Shown in pieces: positions 15,618 to 24,798 of a stretch of DNA of 47,832 bases. Made by a program: the position numbers and the translations under genes. The stretch is taken from the NCBI GenBank assembly GCA_018829445.1, contig JAHJTV010000057.1, forward strand, positions 1-47,832, given 5' to 3'. The number at the start of each line of letters is the position of its first letter. Position 1 is the first letter of the stretch. A model generated the notes under the pieces. The model saw nothing but the letters and a program-made list of their open reading frames with translations, was not told the origin of the DNA and did not search any database. The stretch is from a bacterium. Its GTDB lineage: Bacteria; SAR324; XYD2-FULL-50-16.

Positions 15618-16553
15618 TTACTTTCCAAGTTCTAAGGATTTTGATTTTTTAGTCTGTAAACGATACGATAAAACACTGTCTGCCGAATACAAAATCAGCG
15701 CAGCCCAAATAAAGATAAAACAGATTATCTGTGCGGTTACTATTACTTCGCCCCATAGAAATATCCCTATTAAAAACATACACGTAGGAGCAAGATACTG
15801 AATAAAACCCAATGTTGCCAGCATTAAACGTTTCCCAGCCAGATTAAAAAGAAGCAGTGGCAAAGCTGTCACCAAAGCAGCTCCTATCAACATCAGATCC
15901 AATTGCAGGCTTACTTCTTTAAAACTGCCATGTCCCTGAGAATTAAGATAAAGAAGGTAACTAACAGCCGGTATCGATAAAATCAGTGTTTCGATAGTCA
16001 GACCAACCAGCGAACTGATGACAACGATCTTTCTAATTAAGGCATAAAAACCGAAGGAAAAGGCCAATGTTAATGAAACCCAGGGGAAGGTTTTATAGAA
16101 AATGACCAGGTATGACACCCCTATAACTGCCAAGATAACAGCAAACAACTGAAATCTTCTTAGTCGTTCTTTTAGAAAAATCATCCCCAGCAGAACATTG
16201 ACCAGAGGATTAATATAGTATCCCAGGCTCGCTTGAATGATAAGTCCATTATTAACTGACCAGATATACACCCACCAATTCACACTGATAACAATTGACG
16301 TTACCAGCATGATCATCATCATCTTGGGATTTCTGATAACCAAAAAGAATTCACGTCCCTGTTTGAACACCAATATCAGTATGAACAAAAGCAGAAAGGA
16401 CCACACAATTCGATGGGTGATAATCTCAAGAGCAGGCAGATTGTGTAATTCCTTCCAATAAATGGGACTCAGCCCCCAGATGAGATAAGCCGATATGGCA
16501 CTCGTAATCCCTATCAGGGCTGTTTTGTTTTTATCTGCTTTCAAGTCTGCCAT
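15618..16553 (-). CDS. rarD: RarD-type EamA-family membrane transporter
   Basis: The product has 311 residues with about ten hydrophobic segments. The N-terminal ISAYLIWGLSPIYWKEL and EIITHRIVWSFLLL are characteristic of RarD proteins, as is NWWVYIWSVNNGLIIQASLG. The family belongs to the drug/metabolite transporter superfamily; E. coli rarD is annotated as chloramphenicol-sensitive protein, but substrates are unknown. It is a single gene, about 190 bases from dnaJ and divergent from the astacin-like gene at 16730. No strong Shine-Dalgarno is visible. Confidence 0.88.
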   Translation of the reverse strand: MADLKADKNKTALIGITSAISAYLIWGLSPIYWKELHNLPALEIITHRIVWSFLLLFILILVFKQGREFFLVIRNPKMMMIMLVTSIVISVNWWVYIWSVNNGLIIQASLGYYINPLVNVLLGMIFLKERLRRFQLFAVILAVIGVSYLVIFYKTFPWVSLTLAFSFGFYALIRKIVVISSLVGLTIETLILSIPAVSYLLYLNSQGHGSFKEVSLQLDLMLIGAALVTALPLLLFNLAGKRLMLATLGFIQYLAPTCMFLIGIFLWGEVIVTAQIICFIFIWAALILYSADSVLSYRLQTKKSKSLELGK

Positions 16554-16729
16554 TTAATAAGAATGTGTAATACGCCCGAAGTACATAAAATCTACTGCTT
16601 TAGCATCATTCTGCCAAGTAATTGTAAGGGAAATCTGATTCAGCGCACAAGATTCCTGAATAATTAAAATATTTGACTTCCCTTTCAGAATATCAGAAAA
16701 TGCTGTTTAAACTAACTTTTTAAGAAAAG

Positions 16730-17407
16730 ATGAAGAGAATGATTTATTGGTGGCAGATATACAGGATTTTTTGGCTATTTGTTATCGCCCTTATCCTAAC
16801 CCAGTGCAAAAACGACAGTCCAATCGGCAAATGGAAAGATGGCGTAATCCCTTATTATCTGTCCGGGAACTTTTCTGATGAAGACGTTTCTACCTTGAAT
16901 CAGGCGATGCAAGACTGGGAATCGGTGGCTGATGTTCTTTTTATCGAGGTCACCCCCAGGGCAGGTGCCTATAAAATCATCAAAGTCAGCGAAAATTCCT
17001 GGTCCTCCTCCATAGGCGAAAACAACTCCAATTGCCAAATGATTTTTGGATCGGGTGGCAACAAATACTCACATATAACCCATGAATTGGGTCATGTCCT
17101 GGGGCTGCTCCATGAACATCAACGACCTGATCGGGATCTTTATGTCCGGATTTTATGGGATAATATCATTGAACTGTTTGTCTCCAATTATGAAAAACAG
17201 GACAACCCCCTGATTACAGAGGAACAGTACGACTACGATTATAACTCCATCATGCATTATCCTGCCGATAGTTTTAGCAAAGACGGGGAATCAAACACAA
17301 TTGAATCCCTGGATGACAGTGAAGTCATTGATCGTCTGGGAATAATTACTACCCTGGATGCATTAAAAGTAATGGAAATATATGGTGCACCCCAAGAGGA
17401 AGAATAA
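16730..17407 (+). CDS. astacin-like (M12A) zinc metallopeptidase lipoprotein
   Basis: The product has 225 residues. The N-terminal hydrophobic segment ends in LTQC (Cys26), a plausible lipobox, so it is probably anchored to the envelope. The zinc motif HELGHVLGLLHEHQRPDRD (118-136) matches the astacin consensus HExxHxxGxxHExxRxDRD. The Met-turn SIMHYP (173-178) includes the family tyrosine. There is no long propeptide. The gene is the first of four plus-strand genes: its 3' end overlaps or abuts the porin gene, then come a tetrahaem cytochrome and a HAMP protein. Its substrate is unknown. Confidence 0.87.
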   Translation: MKRMIYWWQIYRIFWLFVIALILTQCKNDSPIGKWKDGVIPYYLSGNFSDEDVSTLNQAMQDWESVADVLFIEVTPRAGAYKIIKVSENSWSSSIGENNSNCQMIFGSGGNKYSHITHELGHVLGLLHEHQRPDRDLYVRILWDNIIELFVSNYEKQDNPLITEEQYDYDYNSIMHYPADSFSKDGESNTIESLDDSEVIDRLGIITTLDALKVMEIYGAPQEEE

Positions 17408-18653
17408 ATTGGAAAAAAACACCTATCACAAAAACCGCTGGACGATCGTCCCAACCCTTTTTCTGCTGTGCCTGGCAATACACTTTTATGCCCAAGCCGC
17501 CACGAAGGGGTCAAGTCTACCTTTGGCTCCGCAGAGTGAGTCAAAGGTAGACCCTAAGGAAAAAACAGATCTTGAAAAGAGAATTGAGCTTTTAAGCACC
17601 AAAATTGAACTCCTGGAAAGCCGCCTGGAAGAGGTTGATAACAGGAATCTGCAGCTATCTGAATTGCAGTTCAGTGGTTTTTTTGATGTCGGTTTTTCCA
17701 ACTATAAGAATCAGCCTAATGTCTTTAGTATGGGACTTTTTGAGTTGGATCTTGAACACAGTTACGAGAATAAATTTCAGGTTGCTGCAGCTCTGGTTTT
17801 CGACGATGAAGAGGGCACCTACCTTGGAGTTGGCTTTATAGACTATGCATTTATCGGCAAATCGATCCCTCCAAGGGGAAGACTCTTCATTGAAAGGGGT
17901 CTGCATGTTCAAGTCGGTAAATTTGATGTCCCTCTAGGCAACGACTGGAACTACGTTTCAGCTGTCAGCAGAAACACCGTGACTCCGCCCTTAACCACAT
18001 CCAATATTATGGAAGGTGTTTACAACGATGCGGGGATGAGAATTCTGGTAAATCTGGTCGCCCTTAATATCTCACTTTATTCCACCCAGGGAATAGAAGA
18101 AAAATACTCCTACGGAGGTATAAGTTACGGGGGAAGATTTGGCTTGACTCCATTTAACAACCCCTATACGCTCTCAAAAAAATTCTACCCGGTTTTTGAA
18201 TTGGGATTCTCCTACCTGAATGATTTAGATGATTCCGGAGAAAAATCGGAGGAGATCTCAGCAGTGGATTTTGAAAGCAAACTTGGCGCCTTTATCATCC
18301 GCAGTGAGTACCTGAAAAGGGAGAAAGTCGCTGGAGTGATACTGGACGGTTACCATGTTACAACCGGAATAGACTTCGAAGCAAATAATTGGGCCCCGGT
18401 CATCTTCCTCTTGAGATATGATGAATACCGGGAAGAAAACAACGTGATCACATCGGATGACGAAGCTGTTTCAGCCGATAGTGATGAAATGGACTCCATG
18501 ACCCGATTTTCAGTAGCCTTGCGCATAAATATATCCGATACATCCTTTTTGAAAATGGAGTACCAGAATTATCTGACAGCAACAGAACGATTTACGTCCG
18601 ATAGCCTTTTCAGTGAGACTCTTTACTACGCCCAACTGGTGATAACTTTTTAA
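17382..18653 (+). CDS. outer-membrane porin-like beta-barrel protein
   Basis: The product has 423 residues. A charged start is followed by a signal sequence (TIVPTLFLLCLAIHFYAQA). A short coiled coil follows (about 58-95, LEKRIELLSTKIELLESRLEEV). Then come many amphipathic strands ending in the aromatic C-terminus AQLVITF typical of outer-membrane barrels. The layout (coiled coil before a 16- or 18-strand barrel) is that of OprP/OprO-like or OmpP1-like porins. The ATG at 17382 overlaps the upstream gene by 26 bases. A TTG at 17409 has a better GAGGAAG signal and may be the real start. It could pass substrates or electron-transfer partners across the outer membrane (inference). Confidence 0.75.
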   Translation: MVHPKRKNKLEKNTYHKNRWTIVPTLFLLCLAIHFYAQAATKGSSLPLAPQSESKVDPKEKTDLEKRIELLSTKIELLESRLEEVDNRNLQLSELQFSGFFDVGFSNYKNQPNVFSMGLFELDLEHSYENKFQVAAALVFDDEEGTYLGVGFIDYAFIGKSIPPRGRLFIERGLHVQVGKFDVPLGNDWNYVSAVSRNTVTPPLTTSNIMEGVYNDAGMRILVNLVALNISLYSTQGIEEKYSYGGISYGGRFGLTPFNNPYTLSKKFYPVFELGFSYLNDLDDSGEKSEEISAVDFESKLGAFIIRSEYLKREKVAGVILDGYHVTTGIDFEANNWAPVIFLLRYDEYREENNVITSDDEAVSADSDEMDSMTRFSVALRINISDTSFLKMEYQNYLTATERFTSDSLFSETLYYAQLVITF

Positions 18654-18663
18654 AAGCCCCGGA

Positions 18664-19110
18664 ATGAAATACTTGATACTAATCTGTTTCATCGTCTTTT
18701 ACTCGAATGTAAAAGCTTATGATCGATCAACACTGGAGCATATGCCTTTTATTGTTTCTTCCCAAGGATGCATGGAATGTCATACGAAAGAAGAGGCTAT
18801 TTCCTTTAAAAATCGAACAACAGAATCCTGCTCTGTCTTCTGCGCTTCCTGTCACGAGCAAACATTGGATCTGGAAGCCCATCATAAGGTGAGTCAACGG
18901 ATGACAACAAAGATTCCCCGGGGGATCAGGCTACTGAATAATAGAGTAACCTGTTTTACCTGCCATGATTTAAAATCAAAACGCTTTGACAACTCATCAT
19001 GGAAGGCAGAGAGCCTGTATGAAAGCCTTTTTGACTCCAAAGAAATTTACAAGACCTATTTTCTTATCAAGAAAAACAATGAAGGACAACTCTGCAAAAC
19101 ATGTCACTAG
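18664..19110 (+). CDS. small periplasmic tetrahaem c-type cytochrome
   Basis: The product has 148 residues with a signal peptide (MKYLILICFIVFYSNVKA). Four CxxCH haem-attachment motifs lie at 36-40, 60-64, 97-101 and 144-148, the last being the final five residues. Extra histidines at 26 and 73-74 are candidate distal ligands. The motif spacing does not match cytochrome c3, and it is smaller than NapC/NrfH proteins and lacks their membrane anchor. It starts ten bases after the porin stop and is followed by the HAMP-domain gene 19 bases later, so it probably serves that envelope system. Confidence 0.87.
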   Translation: MKYLILICFIVFYSNVKAYDRSTLEHMPFIVSSQGCMECHTKEEAISFKNRTTESCSVFCASCHEQTLDLEAHHKVSQRMTTKIPRGIRLLNNRVTCFTCHDLKSKRFDNSSWKAESLYESLFDSKEIYKTYFLIKKNNEGQLCKTCH

Positions 19111-19129
19111 ATAATTGAAAGGAGAAAAA

Positions 19130-19678
19130 ATGGACAATAGACGCAGAATCGTGATGATCAATAAAAAATTTCAAATGACTTTAATCGCCAAGTTTCTTGC
19201 CGTGAATATAATGGTGTTATTGATATTTGGAGTTCTTCTGTATATGTTTTTAAACAGTGAGCTGGAAGCCAATCTCTATTCAGCCCACGTTACCTACCAC
19301 AATATTAAAGAGATGCTGTTTCCCATTGTTATAACACTTTCGGCTTTGAATATTTTCATCTCTTCCACTTTTATCACCATATTTGTTTTATATGCATCGT
19401 TCAGAATTGCAGGGCCTCTTTACCGTTTTGATGCAGCCATCAAAGAGATCAATCAGGGGAACCTGTCCCCTTTGTTAGTCCTGAGGGAAAAAGATGAGTT
19501 GTGCGCCTGCTCCGAATCCCTGCAAGATATGACAAAATCTTTGATAAGCATGACCGAAAAAGGGAGATCAATTTCCACCGATCTCCAATCAATCAACGAA
19601 AGCCTAAAGAATGATCAATTAGCAGAAAAGATAAATGAAATAAATTCCATACTAAACGGCATTAAATACAAAAAGTAA
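19130..19678 (+). CDS. membrane HAMP-domain protein lacking an output domain
   Basis: The product has 182 residues. TM1 lies at about 20-41 and TM2 at about 64-92, with a short periplasmic loop of about 20 residues. The HAMP segment begins RIAGPLYRFDAAIKEINQGNL and a helical tail (about 120-182) follows. No kinase, MCP or cyclase domain follows, so it is a truncated-type or regulatory HAMP protein. The ATG at 19130 has AGGAG six bases upstream; the frame extends to a TTG at 19115, but that is not needed. Such stand-alone RIAGPL-type HAMP proteins occur near cytochrome genes in some deltaproteobacteria (recollection, not checked). Confidence 0.75.
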   Translation: MDNRRRIVMINKKFQMTLIAKFLAVNIMVLLIFGVLLYMFLNSELEANLYSAHVTYHNIKEMLFPIVITLSALNIFISSTFITIFVLYASFRIAGPLYRFDAAIKEINQGNLSPLLVLREKDELCACSESLQDMTKSLISMTEKGRSISTDLQSINESLKNDQLAEKINEINSILNGIKYKK

Positions 19679-19749
19679 GCGGATGTCCGTGAGTTGTTTG
19701 CGTAATATCTGCTCATACACATCACAGATACTATTTAACTGGCTTCTGT

Positions 19750-21240
19750 TTATGAGAGCCAATTTTTGGAGCGGTCCAGGGCGCTCTGCCATCCTTTCAG
19801 CAATCCATTGATCCTCTTTTCCTCCAGTCGGGGAGTGAATCGTTTGTCTTCCTGCCACAAGCTGGTGATGTGATCCTGATCTCTCCAGATTCCCACTGCC
19901 AATCCCGCCAGAAAAGCTGCACCCAAAGCCGTTGTTTCGATTATTCTGGGTCTGCTGACATCAAGCTGCAAAATATCTGCCTGGAACTGGCAGAGGAAAT
20001 CATTGGTTGTAGCACCACCGTCCACTTTTAATGCCGAGAGCGAAACATTGGTGTCTTTTTCCATACATTTTAAAAGGTCATAGGATTGATAGGCAATGGC
20101 TTCCAGCGCTGCTCTGACAATATGGTTTTTCCCTGTATCACGCGTTATTCCGATCATCAACCCCCTGGCATAAGAATCCCAGTGAGGAGCCCCCAATCCA
20201 ACGAAAGCAGGAACTATATAAAGTCCACCGGTATCATCAACAGAAGTGGCCATGGCTTCGGTTACGGCGGCATCTTTAAACAGCTCCAGTTTATCCCGTA
20301 GCCATTGGATCAAAGCACCTCCCATGAATACAGAACCTTCCTGGGCATAGGTAACTTCGCTCCCGATTTTCCAGGCTATTGTAGTCAACAGACCATGTTC
20401 AGACAATCTAGGCGTACTGCCGGTATTCATCAGCAGGAAACAACCGGTTCCATAGGTATTTTTCGCCATCCCTTTTTCGAAGCAGGCCTGACCGAACAAT
20501 GCCGCTTGCTGATCGCCAGCAACACCGCAAATGGGTATTTCTGTTCCCCAGTCGGAGGAATCCGTATATCCCACGATTTCACTACTGCCTTTAACTTCCG
20601 GAAGGGTTTCCAGAGGAATTTTGAGTCTGTTGAGAATTTCCTGATCCCACCTGTTCTCAAAAATATTATATACCAGGGTTCGTGAAGCATTTGAGACATC
20701 CGTTACATGGCTTTTTCCCCCGGTCAGTTTCCAGATCAGCCAGCTATCGACTGTTCCAAAGAGGAGCTTTCCTTCGTTAGCCAGTTGTTTGGCTTCATCA
20801 CGATGTTTTAATATCCAATGCATTTTTGTACCGGAAAAGTATGAGTCTGTGACCAGTCCGGTTTTATTACGAATTATCTTATCAAAGCCTTCGCGGATTA
20901 ACTCCTTGCAAAAATCGGCTGTACGACGGCATTGCCAGACAATTGCCCTGCCAATCGGGTTGCCGGTCTCCCTGTTCCAGGCTATAATAGTCTCTCGCTG
21001 ATTCGTTATGCCGATAGCTGAAATCGATTTCATCTTAAGCCCGGCTTTCACCAGAGCTTTTTCAATGGTAGCCTTCTGTGATAGCCAGATCTCTTCCGGG
21101 TCCTGCTCTACCCATCCAGACTGTGGAAACGTAGAGTCGAACGGCTGGCTGGCTGAAGCCAGAATATTAGCATTTTCATCGAATAAGACAGTTCTGGAAC
21201 TACTGGTTCCCTGGTCTAACGCCATCACTATTTTTGCCAT
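19750..21240 (-). CDS. glpK: glycerol kinase
   Basis: The product has 496 residues, of the FGGY carbohydrate kinase family, and phosphorylates glycerol to sn-glycerol-3-phosphate. Diagnostic segments are ALDQGTSSSRTVLFD near the N-terminus, SGWVEQDPEEIW, GVAGDQQAALFGQACF, KNTYGTGCFLLMNTG and GGLYIVPAFVGLGAPHWD. The ATG at 21240 has GGAG seven bases upstream; a GTG one codon earlier is less likely. It is a single gene with no glpF or glpD neighbour and faces the HAMP gene tail-to-tail across 71 bases. Confidence 0.95.
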   Translation of the reverse strand: MAKIVMALDQGTSSSRTVLFDENANILASASQPFDSTFPQSGWVEQDPEEIWLSQKATIEKALVKAGLKMKSISAIGITNQRETIIAWNRETGNPIGRAIVWQCRRTADFCKELIREGFDKIIRNKTGLVTDSYFSGTKMHWILKHRDEAKQLANEGKLLFGTVDSWLIWKLTGGKSHVTDVSNASRTLVYNIFENRWDQEILNRLKIPLETLPEVKGSSEIVGYTDSSDWGTEIPICGVAGDQQAALFGQACFEKGMAKNTYGTGCFLLMNTGSTPRLSEHGLLTTIAWKIGSEVTYAQEGSVFMGGALIQWLRDKLELFKDAAVTEAMATSVDDTGGLYIVPAFVGLGAPHWDSYARGLMIGITRDTGKNHIVRAALEAIAYQSYDLLKCMEKDTNVSLSALKVDGGATTNDFLCQFQADILQLDVSRPRIIETTALGAAFLAGLAVGIWRDQDHITSLWQEDKRFTPRLEEKRINGLLKGWQSALDRSKNWLS

Positions 21241-21351
21241 CACTTCTCTCCATTCTATCTAAAAAACATCACTTTTCAAAAAGCCAATAGGATTTGTTTT
21301 ACTCTATCGGATAACCGTATGTCTTATAAAAGTCAAACAGCCAGTCGGCAT

Positions 21352-21375
21352 TCATCAACTCATCAACTCATCAAC
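21352..21375. repeat. tandem repeat, TCATCAAC x3
   Basis: Three exact 8-bp units lie in the 336-base divergent gap between glpK and the synthetase alpha gene. This may be slippage-prone DNA or a regulator site; nothing else decides. Confidence 0.5.
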
Positions 21376-21478
21376 GTAATTGCACAATAATCTTAATAAT
21401 AGAATGATCCTCGGCAAATCCAATTGAATTTAAATCGAAAAGCTCAAGAATATTCCTGGAACAAGGCTGCCTGCCACG

Positions 21479-21508
21479 TTGACAGAACACGTGCCGCTCC
21501 CCTATCTT
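21479..21508 (+). promoter_or_regulatory. candidate sigma-70-type promoter for the ADP-forming synthetase alpha gene
   Basis: TTGACA (21479-21484) is followed after 18 bases by TATCTT (21503-21508). The -35 box is perfect and the -10 box is 4 of 6. It lies about 70 bases before the ATG at 21577. No Shine-Dalgarno precedes that ATG. Confidence 0.4.
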
Positions 21509-21576
21509 TAATCATGATACATTGAGTAATGCCGGGCATTATAACGGACCATTTTTCCATCTATTAAAATTTATTT

Positions 21577-23040
21577 ATGAATCCTACAATCAACCTGGAC
21601 AGGTTATTTAATCCCTCAAGTCTGGCAATGATCGGTGCATCTGCCACTCCTCTAAAATGGGGGAACCTCATCCTTTTTAATATACTAAAAGCGAATTTTA
21701 CCGGGGCTGTATATCCTGTCAATCCGAAAGAAGATTCCATCATGGGATTTAAATGTTATCCTGATGTAGCTTCGATACCGGGAAACGTTGATCTGGCAGT
21801 TATCACAACTCCTTCCCATACTATTTCGTCACTCATTGATGAATGCGGAAATAAAAAGATCCCTAATGTGGTTGTTGTTACGGCCGATTTCAGTGAAACC
21901 GGTGTGGAAGGAGCAAGACTGGAAAAGGAAATAGCAGAAAAAGCAAGATCCTATGGCATCAACCTGGTGGGACCAAACACCATGGGGATTTTCAGTGCCG
22001 AGACCAGCCTACACGCCTTAATGCCGATGATCATGCCACTTCATGGCGGAGTTTCCATGTTCTCACAAAGCGGGAATGTCGGTGTTCAAATGCTGGATTA
22101 TGGACAGCAGGAAAACGTCGGATTTGATAAGTTTGTCAGCAGTGGCAACGAAGCGGTGCTAACAATTGAGGACTACTTGAACTATTTTGCTGCGGATGAA
22201 AAGACGAAGGTTATCCTGGGATACGTTGAAGGAGTGGATGAAAACTCCCAATTTGTACCCGTCGCCAGGGAGGTAACCAGGAAGAAGCCGGTTTTAATCA
22301 TGAAAGGGGGACGAACTGACGTGGGAGGAAACGCAGCCGCCTCACACAGCGGTGCCATGGCAGGTTCAACCGCAATTTTCAGGGCTGCATTCCGTCAGAC
22401 AGGTATCATTGAGGCCAGCAATAGTCAGGAGTTGATAGATTGTGCCAAGGCTTTTTCCAGCTATCCCCTGCCAAAAGGAAACCGCATCGGTATTATTACA
22501 CGAGGAGGAGGATGGGGAGTTCTTGCTGCTGATGCCTGCGAGGAAAACGGTTTATCTGTTCCTCCTTTGCCGCAGAGTCTAATCAAAAGAATGGATAAGA
22601 TCCTTCCCAAATACTGGAACCGGAAAAATCCCATTGACCTGGTTGCCACCATCGCTTTTGATCCTTTCCCGGAATGCCTGCAAATGTTGGTTGAGTGGGA
22701 TGGTGTGGATGCGATTCTGGCCCTGGGAGCCGGATTTCGCTCTTTTTCGTACCAGTACTCCCAAGATATAAAAGGTCCAAAAGAGCTGCTGGACAATATC
22801 GAGATGGTAAAAGGATACATGGCCGAGAAAGGAAGTCGTCCTGATGAGACTCTGGTTCAGATCGTCGATAGGGTAAAAAAAACAGGCAAACCAATTATCT
22901 CGGTTTCCATCGGTTCGGACTATGCTCACAAGAAGTATTCTGAGAAATACGGCATTGTTTCCTTCCCGACACCGGAAAGAGCGGTCCGTGTTTTAAAACA
23001 TATGGTTTCTTATTATCGTTATTTGAACCCTCAGGAATAA
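21577..23040 (+). CDS. ADP-forming acyl-CoA synthetase, alpha subunit
   Basis: The product has 487 residues, homologous to the alpha subunit of ADP-forming acetyl/acyl-CoA synthetases (acyl-CoA + ADP + Pi to acid + ATP + CoA). The CoA-binding domain opens with LFNPSSLAMIGASATPLKWG. SQSGNVGV and the phosphohistidine segment AASHSGAMAG follow, with His257 as the predicted phosphorylated residue. The matching beta subunit is encoded at 25722, separated by a two-component pair, so the enzyme is split. It may conserve energy from acyl-CoA breakdown or activate acids. Confidence 0.9.
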   Translation: MNPTINLDRLFNPSSLAMIGASATPLKWGNLILFNILKANFTGAVYPVNPKEDSIMGFKCYPDVASIPGNVDLAVITTPSHTISSLIDECGNKKIPNVVVVTADFSETGVEGARLEKEIAEKARSYGINLVGPNTMGIFSAETSLHALMPMIMPLHGGVSMFSQSGNVGVQMLDYGQQENVGFDKFVSSGNEAVLTIEDYLNYFAADEKTKVILGYVEGVDENSQFVPVAREVTRKKPVLIMKGGRTDVGGNAAASHSGAMAGSTAIFRAAFRQTGIIEASNSQELIDCAKAFSSYPLPKGNRIGIITRGGGWGVLAADACEENGLSVPPLPQSLIKRMDKILPKYWNRKNPIDLVATIAFDPFPECLQMLVEWDGVDAILALGAGFRSFSYQYSQDIKGPKELLDNIEMVKGYMAEKGSRPDETLVQIVDRVKKTGKPIISVSIGSDYAHKKYSEKYGIVSFPTPERAVRVLKHMVSYYRYLNPQE

Positions 23041-23058
23041 TCTTCACAAAAAAAACAT

Positions 23059-23090
23059 ATTTGAAGGTGATTCTCTAATCCCCTTCAAAT
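23059..23090 (+). terminator. hairpin downstream of the alpha-subunit gene
   Basis: ATTTGAAGG (23059-23067) pairs with CCTTCAAAT (23082-23090), and inner GATT pairs with AATC across one mismatch and a four-base loop. It lies 18 bases after the stop. There is no T-tract, so termination is only possible. Confidence 0.4.
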
Positions 23091-23277
23091 ACTACAGCCA
23101 CGCAATTCGGTCTTCACACCTTTGATGATCCTTTGTCCACGGTTTACCTGATTCATTGACAATTATTGGGGTATCACTCAACATAATCAGAGTCGAGACC
23201 ATAATAGTGCCAGTAATTGAGGTCATGGACCGGTCTCTTTCAGACTTTACCCTGTTTTAACTCCATTTAACCAAGAA

Positions 23278-24771
23278 ATGCGTATTAAGCTGTTTTATAA
23301 ACTATTTGGTGCTTTTTTCCTGATTGCATCAGGCATTATAGTCCTCTGGATTGGGGCATTCTATTATACTATCACCAACAATTTCAGAGACTACGTCAAC
23401 AAAATGGAACTTGAAATTCAATACGAGGTAATAGATGAACTGAAAAATATTTACACAAAAACAAACAGCTGGGAGGCCATCCACAATAATCAGTCATTGT
23501 GGATAGATATTCTGAGTAAGATGTTTGCCAGAAGATTATCATCTCCACCACCACCGCCACCGCTTGCACCCATAGAAATCCCTCCTGAGATGGATCAAAT
23601 TCGAAAAGAGTTCATGAATCTTGAGGAAAAGACACGACAGAATATCAATAAAAGAGCAATTAATCCAAGGGTTTACAAAAGAGCAATTCGTCCCAGAGTT
23701 TATATGAGAGTTGTTTTACTGGATGAGAACAGGAAAGAGATAGCGGGGATATTGGATGATCCCAAGGATTTCAATTTGAAACCAATTGAACTGAATGATA
23801 AAATCATTGGCTGGCTGGGGTTGCGAAAGGACAGGAAACTTTCCAATCCGATTGATATTCGGTTTTTACAACAACAAACCCAGCTGATCTTTATCATCGG
23901 TGGCTGTGTTCTGATTTTAGCCCTGGTGTTTTCATTTTTACTGTCAAGACATCTGCTATCTCCCATTGAACGTTTAACCAAAGGTACCAAAGCCATCGCC
24001 AATCGAAAATTTGACTCCAGGATCAAGGTCAATACCACTGATGAGTTGGGAGAGCTGGCAGAGGACTTCAACGCCATGGCAAAGACCCTTGAACATTATG
24101 AAGAGCTGAGAAAACAATGGATAACGGATATCAGTCATGAACTGGGAACCCCTCTTTCAATTCTACAGGGAGAAATAGAAGCTATACAAGATGGCATTCG
24201 GAAACCGGATGAAATTAGTCTGGCATCCCTTCATTCAGAAGTATTACATCTTTCAACCATTGTGAACGATTTAAGAGAACTATCTTTAGCGGAAACCGGT
24301 GGTTTAACTTTTAAAATGGAATCGTTGAATCTGGCTGATATAATCGATAATACTGTTGCAGTCTATAAAATGCGTTTTGACCGCAAACAGATCAAAATCA
24401 TAAAGGAACCGGGATCGGAGATGAACATCACCGGCGATTATATCAGGTTACAGCAGGTTTTATCAAACATTATGGAAAACGCGTTGCGTTACTCAGATTC
24501 CCCGGGATCACTGAAAATAGGGCACTTCTCAAAAGAGAAGAAGGCGGTACTCTTTATTGAAGATTCAGGCCCCGGTGTTCCGGAAGCATCTCTTCCGCAT
24601 CTTTTCGACAGGTTATACCGTGTGGAAAAATCAAGGAACAGGGCAAAGGGAGGAACCGGCTTGGGTCTTGCTATCTGCAAACATATTGTCGAGGCCCACC
24701 AGGGTTCAATCTCAGCCAGAAACATCCCCGGAAATGGATTAAGAATAGAGATTGAATTGTTAAAAATATAA
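23278..24771 (+). CDS. membrane sensor histidine kinase (BaeS-like architecture)
   Basis: The product has 497 residues. TM1 lies at about 10-31. The periplasmic sensor region (about 32-200) contains a run of six prolines (93-98) and a duplicated nine-residue unit (KRAINPRVY then KRAIRPRVY). TM2 lies at about 203-223, then comes a HAMP domain. The HisKA box is DISHELGTPLS with His287, and the ATPase domain has NIMENALRYS, DSGPGVP and GGTGLGLAICKHIV. A response-regulator gene follows after 27 bases, so the two form a pair. The stimulus is unknown; envelope stress is suggested only by architecture. It sits between the two subunits of the ADP-forming synthetase. Confidence 0.9.
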   Translation: MRIKLFYKLFGAFFLIASGIIVLWIGAFYYTITNNFRDYVNKMELEIQYEVIDELKNIYTKTNSWEAIHNNQSLWIDILSKMFARRLSSPPPPPPLAPIEIPPEMDQIRKEFMNLEEKTRQNINKRAINPRVYKRAIRPRVYMRVVLLDENRKEIAGILDDPKDFNLKPIELNDKIIGWLGLRKDRKLSNPIDIRFLQQQTQLIFIIGGCVLILALVFSFLLSRHLLSPIERLTKGTKAIANRKFDSRIKVNTTDELGELAEDFNAMAKTLEHYEELRKQWITDISHELGTPLSILQGEIEAIQDGIRKPDEISLASLHSEVLHLSTIVNDLRELSLAETGGLTFKMESLNLADIIDNTVAVYKMRFDRKQIKIIKEPGSEMNITGDYIRLQQVLSNIMENALRYSDSPGSLKIGHFSKEKKAVLFIEDSGPGVPEASLPHLFDRLYRVEKSRNRAKGGTGLGLAICKHIVEAHQGSISARNIPGNGLRIEIELLKI

Positions 24772-24798
24772 AAATACCAAACACTCAAAAAAAAACCC

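Noticed and set aside
21352..21375. TCATCAAC repeats as replication iterons
   Set aside because: Only three 8-bp units, with no DnaA box, AT-rich unwinding region or rep gene near.
22461..22929. Overlapping minus-strand ORFs inside the synthetase alpha gene
   Set aside because: Antisense shadows; the plus frame has full family motifs.
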